Part shown: positions 9,917-18,713 of the stretch, piece after piece
Position numbering within the stretch: the first letter of the stretch is position 1
Layout of the letters: each line of letters opens with the position of its first letter
Source: Aliihoeflea sp. 40Bstr573
GTDB taxonomy: Bacteria; Pseudomonadota; Alphaproteobacteria; Rhizobiales; Rhizobiaceae
Reading direction: 5' to 3'
DNA: 64,000 nucleotides
NCBI RefSeq assembly: GCF_024105655.1
Contig: NZ_JAAAMH010000005.1
Location: forward strand, 186,001-250,000
Made by a program: the position numbers and the translations under genes
Notes under the pieces: model-generated
Seen by the model: only the letters and a program-made list of their open reading frames with translations
The model's database searches: none
What the model was told of the DNA's origin: nothing

Positions 9917-9988
9917 TTACAGCCTCCATAGGGATTGGCATGCCCTTCGGCGGGTAAATGAAGCGCATGCGGTTGATTAATCAAGTCT

Positions 9989-10315
9989 TTATTCCTGACG
10001 GTTCGTAACGGTATCGCCAAATGCCATGGCGACGGCCATGTTCGGTTCCACCCAAGGCTCGAGCGACGCGACCAGTTTTCCATCCTCGATTTCCCAAACC
10101 AGCTCGGCATCAGCCTCCACGAGCAGGGGATCGACGGTGATGCACTGGGCAAACATCTTCGGATGGCTGCCTTCGGCGGCGGATCGCACCGAAGGAAGGT
10201 CCGACCGGCATTCTTCGACCGTTTCATAGGCGACGACAGGGGCAGGGACTTCTTCGCACTGCGCGAGATCGCCCGAACAACCGATCATCAGAAGAATGGC
10301 AGCGATGTGTTCCAT
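9989..10315 (-). CDS. Small secreted protein of unknown function
   Basis: I do not recognise a named family. I take 108 residues from ATG 10315 (MEHIAAILLMIGCSGD), because the frame further upstream is antisense to xerD. The start has a hydrophobic segment followed by GCSGD, which could be a lipobox-like site or simply a signal sequence. The rest is acidic, with cysteines at about residues 20, 36 and 58 (AQCEEV, EECRSD, AQCITV) that could form disulfides in the periplasm. The SD-like GAGAGGG lies about 9-12 bases upstream. It diverges from xerD, about 110 bases between starts. Confidence 0.55.
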   Translation of the reverse strand: MEHIAAILLMIGCSGDLAQCEEVPAPVVAYETVEECRSDLPSVRSAAEGSHPKMFAQCITVDPLLVEADAELVWEIEDGKLVASLEPWVEPNMAVAMAFGDTVTNRQE

Positions 10316-10423
10316 GACCACGTCCCTCTCACGACCGACAAACGGCAAAGGAGGTCCGTTGGTTCCCGGCACTTCATCAATCGATAATGAATCTGGCCGA
10401 TGGTGGCCGATCGGAGGCTGCAC

Positions 10424-11347
10424 ATGTCGAGCGCGCTGAGGATCGAATCCTTCCTGGAAATGATGAGCGCGGAGCGGGGCGCAAGCGACAATACGCTCGC
10501 CGCCTATCGGCGCGACCTGGACGATGCACAACAGGTCCTCGCTGCACGGGGCGGACTTGTGAAGGCCGGCGCCGGCGACATCGCGTACTATCTCGAAGAT
10601 CTTTCGACGCGCGGCTTTGCCGCGTCCACGCAAGCGCGGCATCTGTCGGCGCTGCGCCAGTTCTACCGCTTCCTCTATGCAGAAGGCCTGCGTGGGGACG
10701 ATCCAACGACGACGGTCGATGCGCCGCGAAAGGCGCGCAGCCTGCCGAAGACGATGGGGGAAACGGTCGTCGACCGTCTTCTGGCGCGCGCGGAAGCGGA
10801 GGCGGGCGAGCCAGGCCTTTCCGACAACGAACGCGCCCTGCGCGTCAGGATGCAGGCGATCGTCGAGCTTCTGTATGCGACCGGCCTGCGTGTCTCCGAA
10901 CTCGTCCAGCTTCCCGTCACCGTCGCGGCGCGAAACGACCGCTTTTTCGCCGTCACGGGGAAGGGCGGCAAGGATAGGCTCGTGCCGCTGTCGCCAGTCG
11001 CCCGCGAGGCGATCAAGGCCTGGGCTGCGTTGCGCAATGCCGATCCGCAATGGGCGGACAGCCGTTTCCTCTTCCCTGCGCGGTCGAAGGAAGGCCATCT
11101 TGCGCGCCAGGTTCTGGCGCGGGAGCTGAAGGCGCTCGGAACGCGGGCAGGGATTCGCGCCGCTGACCTTTCACCTCACGTCCTGCGCCATGCCTTCGCC
11201 AGCCACCTCTTGCAGAACGGCGCCGACCTGCGCGCGGTCCAGCAACTCCTCGGCCATGCAGACATTTCAACAACGCAAATCTACACGCATGTGCTCGAAA
11301 AGACGCTGACCGACCTTGTCGCGAATCACCATCCGCTTGCCGATTAG
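10424..11347 (+). CDS. xerD: Site-specific tyrosine recombinase XerD
   Basis: Chromosome-dimer resolvase that acts at dif with XerC at the FtsK-bearing septum. 307 residues from ATG 10424 ([10 protein letters not shown]), preceded by GGAGG at a 7-base spacing; an in-frame start at 10400 would add 8 residues. A SAM-like core-binding domain covers residues 1-100 and the catalytic domain 110-300. The expected active-site residues are Arg156 (GLRVSEL), Lys180 (GKGGKDR), His252 and Arg255 (HVLRHAF), His278 (LGHADI) and nucleophile Tyr287 (IYTHV). Length and neighbours (accA) indicate the housekeeping recombinase, not a mobile-element integrase. Confidence 0.93.
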   Translation: MSSALRIESFLEMMSAERGASDNTLAAYRRDLDDAQQVLAARGGLVKAGAGDIAYYLEDLSTRGFAASTQARHLSALRQFYRFLYAEGLRGDDPTTTVDAPRKARSLPKTMGETVVDRLLARAEAEAGEPGLSDNERALRVRMQAIVELLYATGLRVSELVQLPVTVAARNDRFFAVTGKGGKDRLVPLSPVAREAIKAWAALRNADPQWADSRFLFPARSKEGHLARQVLARELKALGTRAGIRAADLSPHVLRHAFASHLLQNGADLRAVQQLLGHADISTTQIYTHVLEKTLTDLVANHHPLAD

Positions 11348-11426
11348 GCTTGTGACCGCTATGTGAAACCCGCATCCCGCAAGCGCGGATCGTCACGCCA
11401 TCCTTTCCCGGTAAGCCAGAGAGTCC

Positions 11427-12380
11427 ATGTATAATTATCTCGACTTCGAAAAGCCTGTCGCAGATCTGGAAGGCAAGATTCTCGAACTGAGGAAACTGGC
11501 CGATAGCGGCGAAGCGGTGGATGTCGGCGAGGAAATCTCCCGGCTCGAGAAGCGCTCGCGCGAGGCGTTGCGCGATCTCTATCGCCAACTGACGCCTTGG
11601 CAGAAGGCGCAGGTCGCCCGCCATCCCGACCGTCCGCACTGCGTCGACTACGTCGCCGGGCTGTTTACTGATTTCACGCCGCTGGCCGGCGACCGCGCCT
11701 TCGGCGAGGACAATGCCATCATTGGCGGGTTTGCACGCTTTCGTGGCCAGCCGGTGGCTGTTCTTGGCCAGGAGAAGGGCTCGGACACCAAGACGCGGCT
11801 GAAGCACAATTTCGGCATGGCGCGCCCGGAGGGCTACCGCAAGGCGGTGCGCATCATGGAACTGGCCGACCGCTTCAAGGTGCCGATGATCACTCTGGTC
11901 GACACGGCCGGCGCCTATCCTGGAATCGGTGCGGAAGAGCGCGGACAGGCTGAGGCCATCGCGCGCTCAACCTCGAAGTGCCTTGCCATGACCGTTCCGA
12001 CCGTTTCCGTCGTCATAGGCGAGGGTGGCTCTGGCGGTGCCATCGCGATTGCCACGGCCAACAAGGTCTACATGCTCGAGCACTCGATCTATTCGGTGAT
12101 CTCGCCGGAAGGCGCGGCATCGATCCTGTGGCACGATTCGACGCGCGCCAAGGATGCGGCGACGAACATGAAGATCACCGCGCAGGACCTCCTCGATCTG
12201 AAGATCATCGACGGTATCATCGCAGAGCCGCTCGGCGGAGCGCATCGTGGCCGCGAGAACGTGATCGAGGCGGCCGGCGAGCAGATTGCACGCGGCTTTT
12301 CCGAGCTTGAGGGCGCGAACATGGACTATCGCGAGCATCGCCGCGAGAAGTTCCTCGCTATCGGCCGCTCCCTCGCCTAG
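11427..12380 (+). CDS. accA: Acetyl-CoA carboxylase carboxyltransferase subunit alpha
   Basis: Alpha subunit of the carboxyltransferase that moves the carboxyl group from biotin to acetyl-CoA, making malonyl-CoA for fatty-acid synthesis. It works with AccD, encoded elsewhere. 317 residues, the normal length. The N-terminal helical segment has the family start ([14 protein letters not shown]). The crotonase-like core contains [16 protein letters not shown] (about residues 157-172), [11 protein letters not shown] and [13 protein letters not shown]. It lies 79 bases after xerD. The gap shows no terminator that I can recognise, so cotranscription is possible. Confidence 0.97.
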   Translation: MYNYLDFEKPVADLEGKILELRKLADSGEAVDVGEEISRLEKRSREALRDLYRQLTPWQKAQVARHPDRPHCVDYVAGLFTDFTPLAGDRAFGEDNAIIGGFARFRGQPVAVLGQEKGSDTKTRLKHNFGMARPEGYRKAVRIMELADRFKVPMITLVDTAGAYPGIGAEERGQAEAIARSTSKCLAMTVPTVSVVIGEGGSGGAIAIATANKVYMLEHSIYSVISPEGAASILWHDSTRAKDAATNMKITAQDLLDLKIIDGIIAEPLGGAHRGRENVIEAAGEQIARGFSELEGANMDYREHRREKFLAIGRSLA

Positions 12381-12518
12381 GCGACGCTGCGGCAGGACAA
12401 GAAAAATTTTCGATTGTGGTAACGGTTTTTCAAGGTTAACCAGTCTAGCGTCGGGTTTTGCGAGGCTTGGTGCGCTATGCGTTGGGCTTCGCGGGGGATC
12501 ACAGAGAGCCGTCGACGA

Positions 12519-13682
12519 ATGAAGCTTCGCCTTGTCCATGCCGCCCTTCTTGCCGCTGCCACCATGCTGGCCGGCTGCAACGCTTCGCTTGAGGACATCG
12601 CGCCGAAGGCCGAGCGGCAACTGCCGGCCAAGGTCGTGCAGACGATGAAGGCGAAGGGGATGAGCGTCACCTCGCCGATCATGGTGCGCCTCTTCAAGGA
12701 GGAGGCCGTCCTTGAGGTCTGGAAGCAGAAGGACAATGGCCGCTTCGACCTCGTGAAGAGCTATGACATCTGCAAATGGTCGGGCAAGCTCGGTCCGAAA
12801 TTCACCGAGGGCGACCGCCAGGCGCCGGAAGGGTTCTACGCGGTCGCGCCGCACCAGATGAACCCGCAGTCGAGCTATCACCTGTCGTTCAACATCGGCT
12901 TCCCGAACGCCTATGACCGCGCGCATGGCCGCTCGGGCCAGCACCTGATGGTCCATGGCGGCTGCTCATCCTCGGGCTGCTATTCGATGACGGACGAGCA
13001 GGTCGAGGAAATCTACGCTTTCGCGCGCGACGCCTTCAAGGGTGGCCAGCAGGCGTTCCAGTTGCAGGCCTATCCCTTCCGCATGACGCCCGCCAACATG
13101 GCGCGGTACAAGGGGGATTCGAACTACGAATTCTGGTCGATGTTGAAGGAAGGCTACGACCACTTCGAGATCACCAAAGTGCCACCGAAGGTGGATGTGT
13201 GCGAACGCCGCTACGTGTTCAACCAGTATACGGCTGACGGTCGCCCGTTCTCGCCGACCGGCGCGTGCCCTGCCGCGACGCAGCCCGAGGCGCTGCAGAC
13301 GGCCTACAAGACCTACAAATCGACCTTCGACGCCGCCTTCACCTCGGCGCTCGACTCCAGCGCCTTCTCCAAGCCGGCGCCATCGATCACTGGCGTCAAG
13401 GAAGCGGCGCTGGTCGCCGACTGGTCGCGCAAGCGCGCGCGCGGCGAGCGCGTCAGCCAGGAGCCGCCGAATTTCGAACAATCTGGCGTGATGGTTTCGA
13501 CGCGCCCGCCGAGCGAACGCCCCGCCGCCGCGGCCGTCGCCTACCAGTCGGCCCCGCAGCCCGTTCCCGCGCTGATGCCGGCACCCGTCGCCGAGCCGGC
13601 TCCGGTTGCCGTCGCGCCCGCGCCGCAGCCTGCCGAGCCGCCCTCGCGCCTCGGCCGCCTGATGACGCTGTTCGGCAACTAG
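12519..13682 (+). CDS. L,D-transpeptidase (YkuD-type) lipoprotein
   Basis: Predicted peptidoglycan-active lipoprotein, 387 residues from ATG 12519 (MKLRLVHAAL). The lipobox LAGC ends at Cys20. The YkuD/ErfK fold (residues about 50-175) resembles the YafK branch. Its active-site motif is HLMVHGGCSSSGCYSMT, with His146 and nucleophile Cys154. Such enzymes form 3-3 cross-links, attach lipoproteins, or (YafK/DpaA) cut the lipoprotein-peptidoglycan bond; which one applies cannot be read from sequence. The C-terminal 80 residues are proline/alanine-rich (APVAEPAPVAVAPAP) and probably disordered. The gap after accA contains GGTTAACC but no clear promoter. Confidence 0.82.
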   Translation: MKLRLVHAALLAAATMLAGCNASLEDIAPKAERQLPAKVVQTMKAKGMSVTSPIMVRLFKEEAVLEVWKQKDNGRFDLVKSYDICKWSGKLGPKFTEGDRQAPEGFYAVAPHQMNPQSSYHLSFNIGFPNAYDRAHGRSGQHLMVHGGCSSSGCYSMTDEQVEEIYAFARDAFKGGQQAFQLQAYPFRMTPANMARYKGDSNYEFWSMLKEGYDHFEITKVPPKVDVCERRYVFNQYTADGRPFSPTGACPAATQPEALQTAYKTYKSTFDAAFTSALDSSAFSKPAPSITGVKEAALVADWSRKRARGERVSQEPPNFEQSGVMVSTRPPSERPAAAAVAYQSAPQPVPALMPAPVAEPAPVAVAPAPQPAEPPSRLGRLMTLFGN

Positions 13683-13686
13683 AGAT

Positions 13687-13923
13687 TTGAGCGAGATCTA
13701 CGATCTGAGGGGGCTCAACTGCCCCCTTCCCGTGTTGAAGACCCGCAAGCGCCTGCAGTCGATGCGGGCCGGCGAGCGCCTGACGATCGAGACGACCGAT
13801 CTGCTCGCCGCTCTCGACATCCCCGCCTTCTGCCAGGAAGATGGCCACCGGCTGGTGGAAAGCACCGCTGCGAACGGTGGCCACCGCTTCGTAATCGAGA
13901 AGGGCCAGCCTCCGGCGGCCTGA
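13687..13923 (+). CDS. TusA-family sulfurtransferase
   Basis: Small sulfur-carrier-like protein, 78 residues, fold family TusA/SirA. The conserved CPxP motif is present with Cys12 (LRGLNCPLPVLKTRK). In TusA this cysteine carries a persulfide, for example for tRNA thiolation, but the family also includes proteins with other or unknown sulfur-transfer roles. The start is TTG 13687, as no ATG is available between the previous stop 4 bases upstream and the conserved first strand. Probably cotranscribed with the L,D-transpeptidase gene. Its 3' end converges on metA. Confidence 0.85.
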   Translation: MSEIYDLRGLNCPLPVLKTRKRLQSMRAGERLTIETTDLLAALDIPAFCQEDGHRLVESTAANGGHRFVIEKGQPPAA

Positions 13924-13972
13924 TCAGCGCGCCCTCCACCGCCTTCGGCGCGAGACGCGGGACATCCGAACG

Positions 13973-14905
13973 CTACCGCGCGGGCTGGTCCTCGCCGATG
14001 TCATCGAGCCGGTATGCCGTGGTCTGGTAGACCTGGTTGATCCAGTTTCCGAACAGCAGATGGGCGTGCGAGCGCCAGCGGTTCAACGGCGCGCGTGTGG
14101 GGTCGTCGTCGGGATAATAGGCGTGCGGCAGGCCGGTCTTGACGCCTGCGGCGACGTCGCGGTCGTATTCCTCCTTCAGCGAAGTGGAATCATATTCGAT
14201 GTGGTTGAACATATAGAGCCGGTTGCCGGCCTTTTCTGCGAGCATGCAGGGCCCGGTGACATCCGATTCCATTAGAAGTTCGAGGCCGGATTCCGGCCGG
14301 ATATCGGCCGAACGCACCTCCGTCCAGCGCGAAACCGGCACGGCGAAATCGTCCGAAACACCCGTGAGATAGGGCGATGCGGGCGCATTGTTGCGGTGGC
14401 GGAACACGCCGAATGCCTTCTCTTCGAGCGGGTATTTCGGAAGCTGGTGGAAATGCCAGGCCGCAGCCATCGCCCCCCAGCAGATGAAGAACGAGGAATG
14501 GACGTTGGTCGCCGTCCAATCGAGGATTTGCGTCAATTCCGACCAGTAGCCGACCTCCTCGAAGGGCAGCAGCTCGATCGGCGCGCCCGTGATGATGAAG
14601 CCGTCGAACTTGCGCTCGCGAACTTCCTCCCACGTCTGGTAGAAGGAGATCAGATGATCCTCGGACGTGTTCTTCGCCCTGTGATTGCTGATGCGCACCA
14701 GTGTCAGCTCGATTTGCAGCGGCGTCGCGCCGATCAGCCGCGCGAACTGCGTCTCGGTGCGGATCTTGTTCGGCATGAGGTTGAGCAGACCGATCTGCAG
14801 CGGGCGGATGTCCTGCCTGAGTGCCGTCCGTTCGTCCATGATGGACACGCCCTCGCGCACGAGAACGTCGCGGGCGGGCAACTGATCGGGGATCTTGATT
14901 GGCAT
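13973..14905 (-). CDS. metA: Homoserine O-acyltransferase MetA, probably acetyl-CoA specific
   Basis: First committed step of methionine synthesis: acylates homoserine. 310 residues, standard for the MetA/HTS family. Nucleophile Cys142 lies in [10 protein letters not shown], with His235 and Glu237 in FNHIEY. Residue 111 is Glu ([12 protein letters not shown]). In characterised MetA enzymes Glu111 goes with acetyl-CoA and Gly111 (E. coli) with succinyl-CoA, so I predict homoserine O-acetyltransferase. Expression is likely controlled by the SAM-II riboswitch in its leader and a sigma-70-type promoter just before it. Divergent from hisC. Confidence 0.95.
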   Translation of the reverse strand: MPIKIPDQLPARDVLVREGVSIMDERTALRQDIRPLQIGLLNLMPNKIRTETQFARLIGATPLQIELTLVRISNHRAKNTSEDHLISFYQTWEEVRERKFDGFIITGAPIELLPFEEVGYWSELTQILDWTATNVHSSFFICWGAMAAAWHFHQLPKYPLEEKAFGVFRHRNNAPASPYLTGVSDDFAVPVSRWTEVRSADIRPESGLELLMESDVTGPCMLAEKAGNRLYMFNHIEYDSTSLKEEYDRDVAAGVKTGLPHAYYPDDDPTRAPLNRWRSHAHLLFGNWINQVYQTTAYRLDDIGEDQPAR

Positions 14906-14969
14906 GGCATACTCCAGAACGCAAAAGACCGGCGGCGGATTCGCGGCCGGTCCAAACGGACTGTTGCAG

Positions 14970-15030
14970 GCGGCCCCTTAGCGACTTTTTTAACGTGGCT
15001 GCAAGCCGACCGGCTAAATCACCACGGGTT
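14970..15030 (-). ncRNA. SAM-II riboswitch upstream of metA
   Basis: On the minus strand the metA leader matches the SAM-II (metA) aptamer of alphaproteobacteria. Stem P1 is CGTGGT (complement of 15021-15026) pairing with GCCACG. The loop starts with the conserved GATTTA and ends in GGCTTGCA. The A-rich linker GTTAAAAAAGTC follows, then the pseudoknot strand CGCTAAGGGG (to about 14973). SAM binding stabilises the pseudoknot and is known to lower expression. The aptamer ends about 65 bases before the metA ATG, so how it is coupled to the ribosome-binding site is not obvious. Confidence 0.9.
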
Positions 15031-15038
15031 CACGCGCG

Positions 15039-15067
15039 CATTTAGGCACACACGCCCTTTGCGTCAA
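15039..15067 (-). promoter_or_regulatory. Promoter of the metA riboswitch transcript
   Basis: On the minus strand TTGACG (15067-15062) and TAAATG (15044-15039) are spaced by 17 bases. The predicted start falls about 5-10 bases before the SAM-II aptamer, exactly where a riboswitch transcript should begin. Confidence 0.65.
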
Positions 15068-15075
15068 TCGCAAAG
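15057..15075. repeat. Inverted repeat over the metA -35 box
   Basis: CTTTGCG (15057-15063), TCAAT, CGCAAAG (15069-15075): perfect 7-base arms. It covers the metA -35 element and lies 43 bases before the hisC start, so it could be an operator for either gene. No regulator can be named. Confidence 0.45.
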
Positions 15076-15118
15076 CTTGGTAGATGAGGCCGCATTCCCC
15101 AAAGTGGACCAGTCGACG

Positions 15119-16216
15119 ATGAATGAGAAGCTCCGCCCGCAACCGCGCCCCGGCGTGATGGAAATTGCAGCCTACGTGCCGGGAAAGCACGGCGATTCGT
15201 CGAAGGGCAAGGTTCACAAGCTCTCCTCCAACGAAACCCCGCTCGGCGCCTCGCCAGCGGCCATCGACGCGGCCGCGCAGGTGCTTGCCCATGCCGAGCT
15301 TTATCCGGACGGCCAGTCGAGCGAGTTGCGCGCGGCCATCGCCGAAGTTCACGGCCTCAATGCCGAGAACATCCTGTGCTCGAACGGCTCCGACGAGCTG
15401 CTGGGCCTACTCGCACAAACCTATCTGACCGCGGGCGACGAAGGCATATTCACCGAGCACGGCTTCCTCGTATACCGCATCCAGATCCTGGCGGCCGGCG
15501 GCGTGCCGGTCGTCGTCAAGGAGACCGGCGAGCGCGCCGATGTCGACGCGATCCTCGAGGCCGTGAGCGAACGCACGAAGATCGTCTTCCTTGCCAATCC
15601 GAACAACCCGACCGGTACTTACATTCCGTTCGAAGAAGTGCGGCGCCTCCACGCCGGCCTGCCGTCCCATGTCGTGCTCGTTCTCGACGCGGCCTACGCC
15701 GAATATGTCCGGCGCAACGACTACGAGTCCGGCATCGAGCTTGTCTCGTCGGCGCAGAACGTCGTCATGACCCGCACCTTCTCCAAGATCCATGGCCTTG
15801 CCGGTTTGCGCATCGGCTGGATGTACGCGCCGGCGGGCATCATCGATGCATTGAACCGCGTGCGCGGCCCGTTCAACGTCAACGCCATGGCGATCGCCGC
15901 AGGGGCTGCCGCGATCCGCGACCGCGGCCATGTCGAGGAAGCTGTCGCTTTCAACGAGGCGTGGCTGCCCTGGGTCGCGGATGAACTGACGAAAATCGGA
16001 CTTCGCGTCACGCCGAGCGTCGGCAATTTCGTCCTGATCCATTTCCCGGACGACAAGCGTTCGGCGGAAGCCGCCGACGCCTACCTCACCGAGCGCGGCT
16101 TCATCCTGCGCCGCGTGACGGGCTATGGTTTTCCCAACGCGCTGCGCATGACGATCGGCTCCGAGGAGGCCAATCGCGGCGTCGTCGATGCGCTGACTTC
16201 ATTCATGAAGGCATGA
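15119..16216 (+). CDS. hisC: Histidinol-phosphate aminotransferase HisC
   Basis: PLP enzyme of histidine synthesis, converting imidazole-acetol phosphate and glutamate to histidinol phosphate. In rhizobia such enzymes often also act on aromatic amino-acid precursors. 365 residues from ATG 15119 ([10 protein letters not shown]); the much longer upstream frame is antisense to metA. Fold-type I aminotransferase, with LSSNETPLG near the N-terminus, [13 protein letters not shown] at about 157-169, the Asp190-Ala-Ala-Tyr strand, and PLP lysine Lys223 ([16 protein letters not shown]). tyrA begins 1 base after its stop, suggesting a joint role in tyrosine/phenylalanine or histidine synthesis. Confidence 0.93.
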   Translation: MNEKLRPQPRPGVMEIAAYVPGKHGDSSKGKVHKLSSNETPLGASPAAIDAAAQVLAHAELYPDGQSSELRAAIAEVHGLNAENILCSNGSDELLGLLAQTYLTAGDEGIFTEHGFLVYRIQILAAGGVPVVVKETGERADVDAILEAVSERTKIVFLANPNNPTGTYIPFEEVRRLHAGLPSHVVLVLDAAYAEYVRRNDYESGIELVSSAQNVVMTRTFSKIHGLAGLRIGWMYAPAGIIDALNRVRGPFNVNAMAIAAGAAAIRDRGHVEEAVAFNEAWLPWVADELTKIGLRVTPSVGNFVLIHFPDDKRSAEAADAYLTERGFILRRVTGYGFPNALRMTIGSEEANRGVVDALTSFMKA

Positions 16217-16217
16217 C

Positions 16218-17141
16218 GTGAAACCCCATTTCGACCGTATCGCCTTCATCGGCATCGGCCTCATCGGGTCCTCGCTCGCCCGTGTCGTGCGGCGCGAGGG
16301 GCTTGCCGGCCATCTCGTCGTCTCCACCCGCAGCGCCGACACGCTCGCCCGCGCCGAGGAACTCGGCCTTGGGGACAGCTACGTCGCCGATGCCGGCGAA
16401 GCCGTGCGCGAGGCCGACCTTGTCATCGTGTCCGTGCCGGTCGGCGCTTCCGAGGCCGTCGCGATCGCGATCAAGGATCACCTGAAACCCGGCGCGATCG
16501 TCACCGATGTCGGTTCGACCAAGGCCTCGGTGATTGCGCAGATGGCGCCGTATCTGCCGGAAGGCGTGCACTTCATTCCCGGCCACCCGCTGGCCGGCAC
16601 CGAGAGGTCGGGGCCCGATGCCGGCTTTGCGGAGCTCTTCACCAATCGCTGGTGCATCCTGACGCCCGTCGAGGGCACCGATCCGGACGCGCTGGAGCGG
16701 CTTTCAGATTTCTGGCGCGCCTGCGGCTCCAACATCGATACGATGGACCCGCAACACCACGACATGGTACTCGCCATCGTCTCGCACCTGCCGCACATCA
16801 TCGCCTACAACATCGTCGGCACGGCGGACGATCTGGCCACCGTGACCGAGAGCGAGGTCATCAAGTATTCGGCCTCGGGCTTTCGCGATTTCACGCGTCT
16901 GGCTGCATCCGATCCGACCATGTGGCGCGACGTTTGCCTGCATAACAAGGACGCAATCCTTGAGATGCTGGCGCGCTTTTCCGAGGACCTGGCGTCGCTG
17001 CAGCGCGCGATCCGTTGGGGCGACGGCGACAAGCTCTTCGATCTCTTCACGCGCACACGCCACATCCGCCGCTCGATCATCGAGGCCGGCCAGGAAGTCG
17101 ACGTGCCCGATTTCGGCCGTCAGGCGGCGAAGAAAGACTAG
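16218..17141 (+). CDS. tyrA: Prephenate/arogenate dehydrogenase
   Basis: NAD(P)-dependent dehydrogenase of tyrosine synthesis, 307 residues. The N-terminal Rossmann domain carries GIGLIGSS at residues 12-19 and VTDVGSTKASV at about 95-105. The substrate region has HFIPGHPLAGTERSGP, with the catalytic His and Arg region typical of TyrA, followed by a helical dimerisation domain. No fused chorismate mutase or ACT domain, so it is the stand-alone form. GTG start, 1 base after hisC. The stop codon shares a CTAG with the stop of the convergent DUF2125 gene (17138-17141). Confidence 0.93.
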   Translation: MKPHFDRIAFIGIGLIGSSLARVVRREGLAGHLVVSTRSADTLARAEELGLGDSYVADAGEAVREADLVIVSVPVGASEAVAIAIKDHLKPGAIVTDVGSTKASVIAQMAPYLPEGVHFIPGHPLAGTERSGPDAGFAELFTNRWCILTPVEGTDPDALERLSDFWRACGSNIDTMDPQHHDMVLAIVSHLPHIIAYNIVGTADDLATVTESEVIKYSASGFRDFTRLAASDPTMWRDVCLHNKDAILEMLARFSEDLASLQRAIRWGDGDKLFDLFTRTRHIRRSIIEAGQEVDVPDFGRQAAKKD

Positions 17142-18133
17142 AGCGGCGGCAGCGTCCCGAGCTTCAGGAAGCCGATCGAGACATCGCCCTTGGATATGCG
17201 CATGGGCAGCGTCGGGTTGTCGCCCAGCATCGAAACGCCCGCGAAGGCGAGCCGGATCTGGTCACGGGCGGCCGGGAACAACTCGGCCATGATCTGCGCA
17301 AAGACCTGCGGATTTTCCACGGAAAGGGACAGTTCCGCATCGATCAGGCCCGCTTCGTCGATCGAGAATGGTCCTTCGACGCGCGCGGCGGTCTCGTCGC
17401 CTGCGGTGCGGATCACCATCGAATTGACGACCATGGCCAGACCGCGCAATCCCTGGCCGGAGAAGGCCGGCGCCGGATCGACGGGGAAATGCAGGTCGGC
17501 CTCGCCGCTGAGCAGCGGCAACGTGCCGTCGCCCAGAAGATCCGGGTCGAGCGACAGGCGCTCGAACCGCCAGGCGACGTCCGAGCCTGGGCCGGACGGA
17601 CGCATGTGGAATTCGGCGCTTTGCGCCGATGCGGCCGGGCGCTCGCCGGCCGGGGCGGAATCGGGACCGACCGCGATGCCGGTTGCCTCGACGGAGAGGA
17701 TGTCCGGCCGCGGCGAGGCGAGACGTGAACTGGCCCGCAATGCGTCCCAGGTCACCTCGAGCGCATTGATGCCCGGGAATTCGACGATCGCCGGACCCTC
17801 GAGTTCGCCGACAACGCGCTGCGGCTGGTAGACCTGTGCGGCCGAACGGAACGCGCCTGCGCGCACCGCGACGCCCGAGGGTGCGTCGACATACATGATC
17901 GAGCGGCAAAAGAGCCCGATGCGGAAGGGATAGCCACGCGCTTCGGCGTTCTCGCAATTCGCCCTGCGCCCGCTCGCGTTGAGCGCTGCAACGCGCGCAT
18001 TCGCCTCCCCCACCAGCCGGTGGGCGGCATAGTTCCAGCCAAAGGTGTAGCCTACGATGGCAACGCCGATCGCAAGTGCGAGGAGAAGGATGCGGCGGGT
18101 GTAGCCCGATCCGCCGGATTTTCTTGACGCCAT
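17138..18133 (-). CDS. DUF2125-family membrane-anchored protein
   Basis: Conserved alphaproteobacterial protein of unknown function, 331 residues. One N-terminal membrane segment (about residues 14-34, ILLLALAIGVAIVGYTFGWNY) is followed by a large periplasmic domain. That domain is rich in beta strands, with the CENAEARGYPFRIGLFC segment carrying two cysteines that may pair. The repeated 'level' architecture resembles AsmA/YhdP-like envelope proteins, but I would not go beyond DUF2125. ATG start at 18133. Its 3' end overlaps tyrA by 4 bases. Confidence 0.85.
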   Translation of the reverse strand: MASRKSGGSGYTRRILLLALAIGVAIVGYTFGWNYAAHRLVGEANARVAALNASGRRANCENAEARGYPFRIGLFCRSIMYVDAPSGVAVRAGAFRSAAQVYQPQRVVGELEGPAIVEFPGINALEVTWDALRASSRLASPRPDILSVEATGIAVGPDSAPAGERPAASAQSAEFHMRPSGPGSDVAWRFERLSLDPDLLGDGTLPLLSGEADLHFPVDPAPAFSGQGLRGLAMVVNSMVIRTAGDETAARVEGPFSIDEAGLIDAELSLSVENPQVFAQIMAELFPAARDQIRLAFAGVSMLGDNPTLPMRISKGDVSIGFLKLGTLPPL

Positions 18134-18197
18134 GCCCCGTGCCTCGCTACCCCGGTTCGGCCGAACTGACCGGCAAGCGAACTAAACTGACGGCGAT

Positions 18198-18713
18198 ATG
18201 GGCGATTTTTGGGTCTTTGGCTATGGCTCCCTGATGTGGCGGCCGGGCTTTGCGCATACGGAAACGCATCGCGCGCGACTTCACGGCTACCGCCGGGCGC
18301 TGTGCGTGCGTTCATTCGTGCATCGCGGCACGGAGGCGCGGCCGGGGCTCGTCCTCGGGCTCGACCGGGGCGGCTCTTGCATCGGAATGGCGTTTCGCGT
18401 GCCGGACGCGCTGCGCGACGAGGTGGTCGACTATCTGCGCGAGCGTGAACTCGTCACCAACGTCTATCTGGAACGGCGCCTGCCGGTCAGGCTCGAAGGC
18501 GGCCCGGTCGTGGAAGCGGTGACCTATGTCGTCGACCGCGCCCATCAGCAATATGCCGGCCGGATGGACGCGGAGGATGCGGCGCGCGCAGTCAACGGCG
18601 CGGTCGGCCAGTCGGGACCGAACGAGGAATACGTCCTCAACACCGTCGCCCATCTCGAAGCGCTCGGCATTCGCGACCACTGGCTCGAAAGCGTGGCAGC
18701 GAAGATCAGCTAG
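18198..18713 (+). CDS. Gamma-glutamylcyclotransferase, ChaC-like
   Basis: Predicted enzyme that releases 5-oxoproline from glutathione or other gamma-glutamyl compounds, 171 residues. It starts with the hallmark FGYGSLMWRPGF (residues 7-18), the substrate-binding loop of the ChaC/GGCT fold. YVVDRAHQQYAG and GQSGPNEEYVLNT near the end match ChaC family members. ChaC-type enzymes usually prefer glutathione, so a role in glutathione turnover is likely but not proven. The 3' end overlaps the convergent plsC gene by 8 bases. Confidence 0.88.
   Translation: MGDFWVFGYGSLMWRPGFAHTETHRARLHGYRRALCVRSFVHRGTEARPGLVLGLDRGGSCIGMAFRVPDALRDEVVDYLRERELVTNVYLERRLPVRLEGGPVVEAVTYVVDRAHQQYAGRMDAEDAARAVNGAVGQSGPNEEYVLNTVAHLEALGIRDHWLESVAAKIS

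Noticed and set aside
10424-11347. Tyrosine recombinase as evidence of a mobile element
   Set aside because: Length, catalytic residues and position next to accA fit housekeeping XerD. There are no attachment repeats, excisionase or cargo genes around it.
12425-12440. TTAACC near the L,D-transpeptidase gene as a CtrA site
   Set aside because: Only one half site; the second TTAA at the required 7-base spacing is absent.
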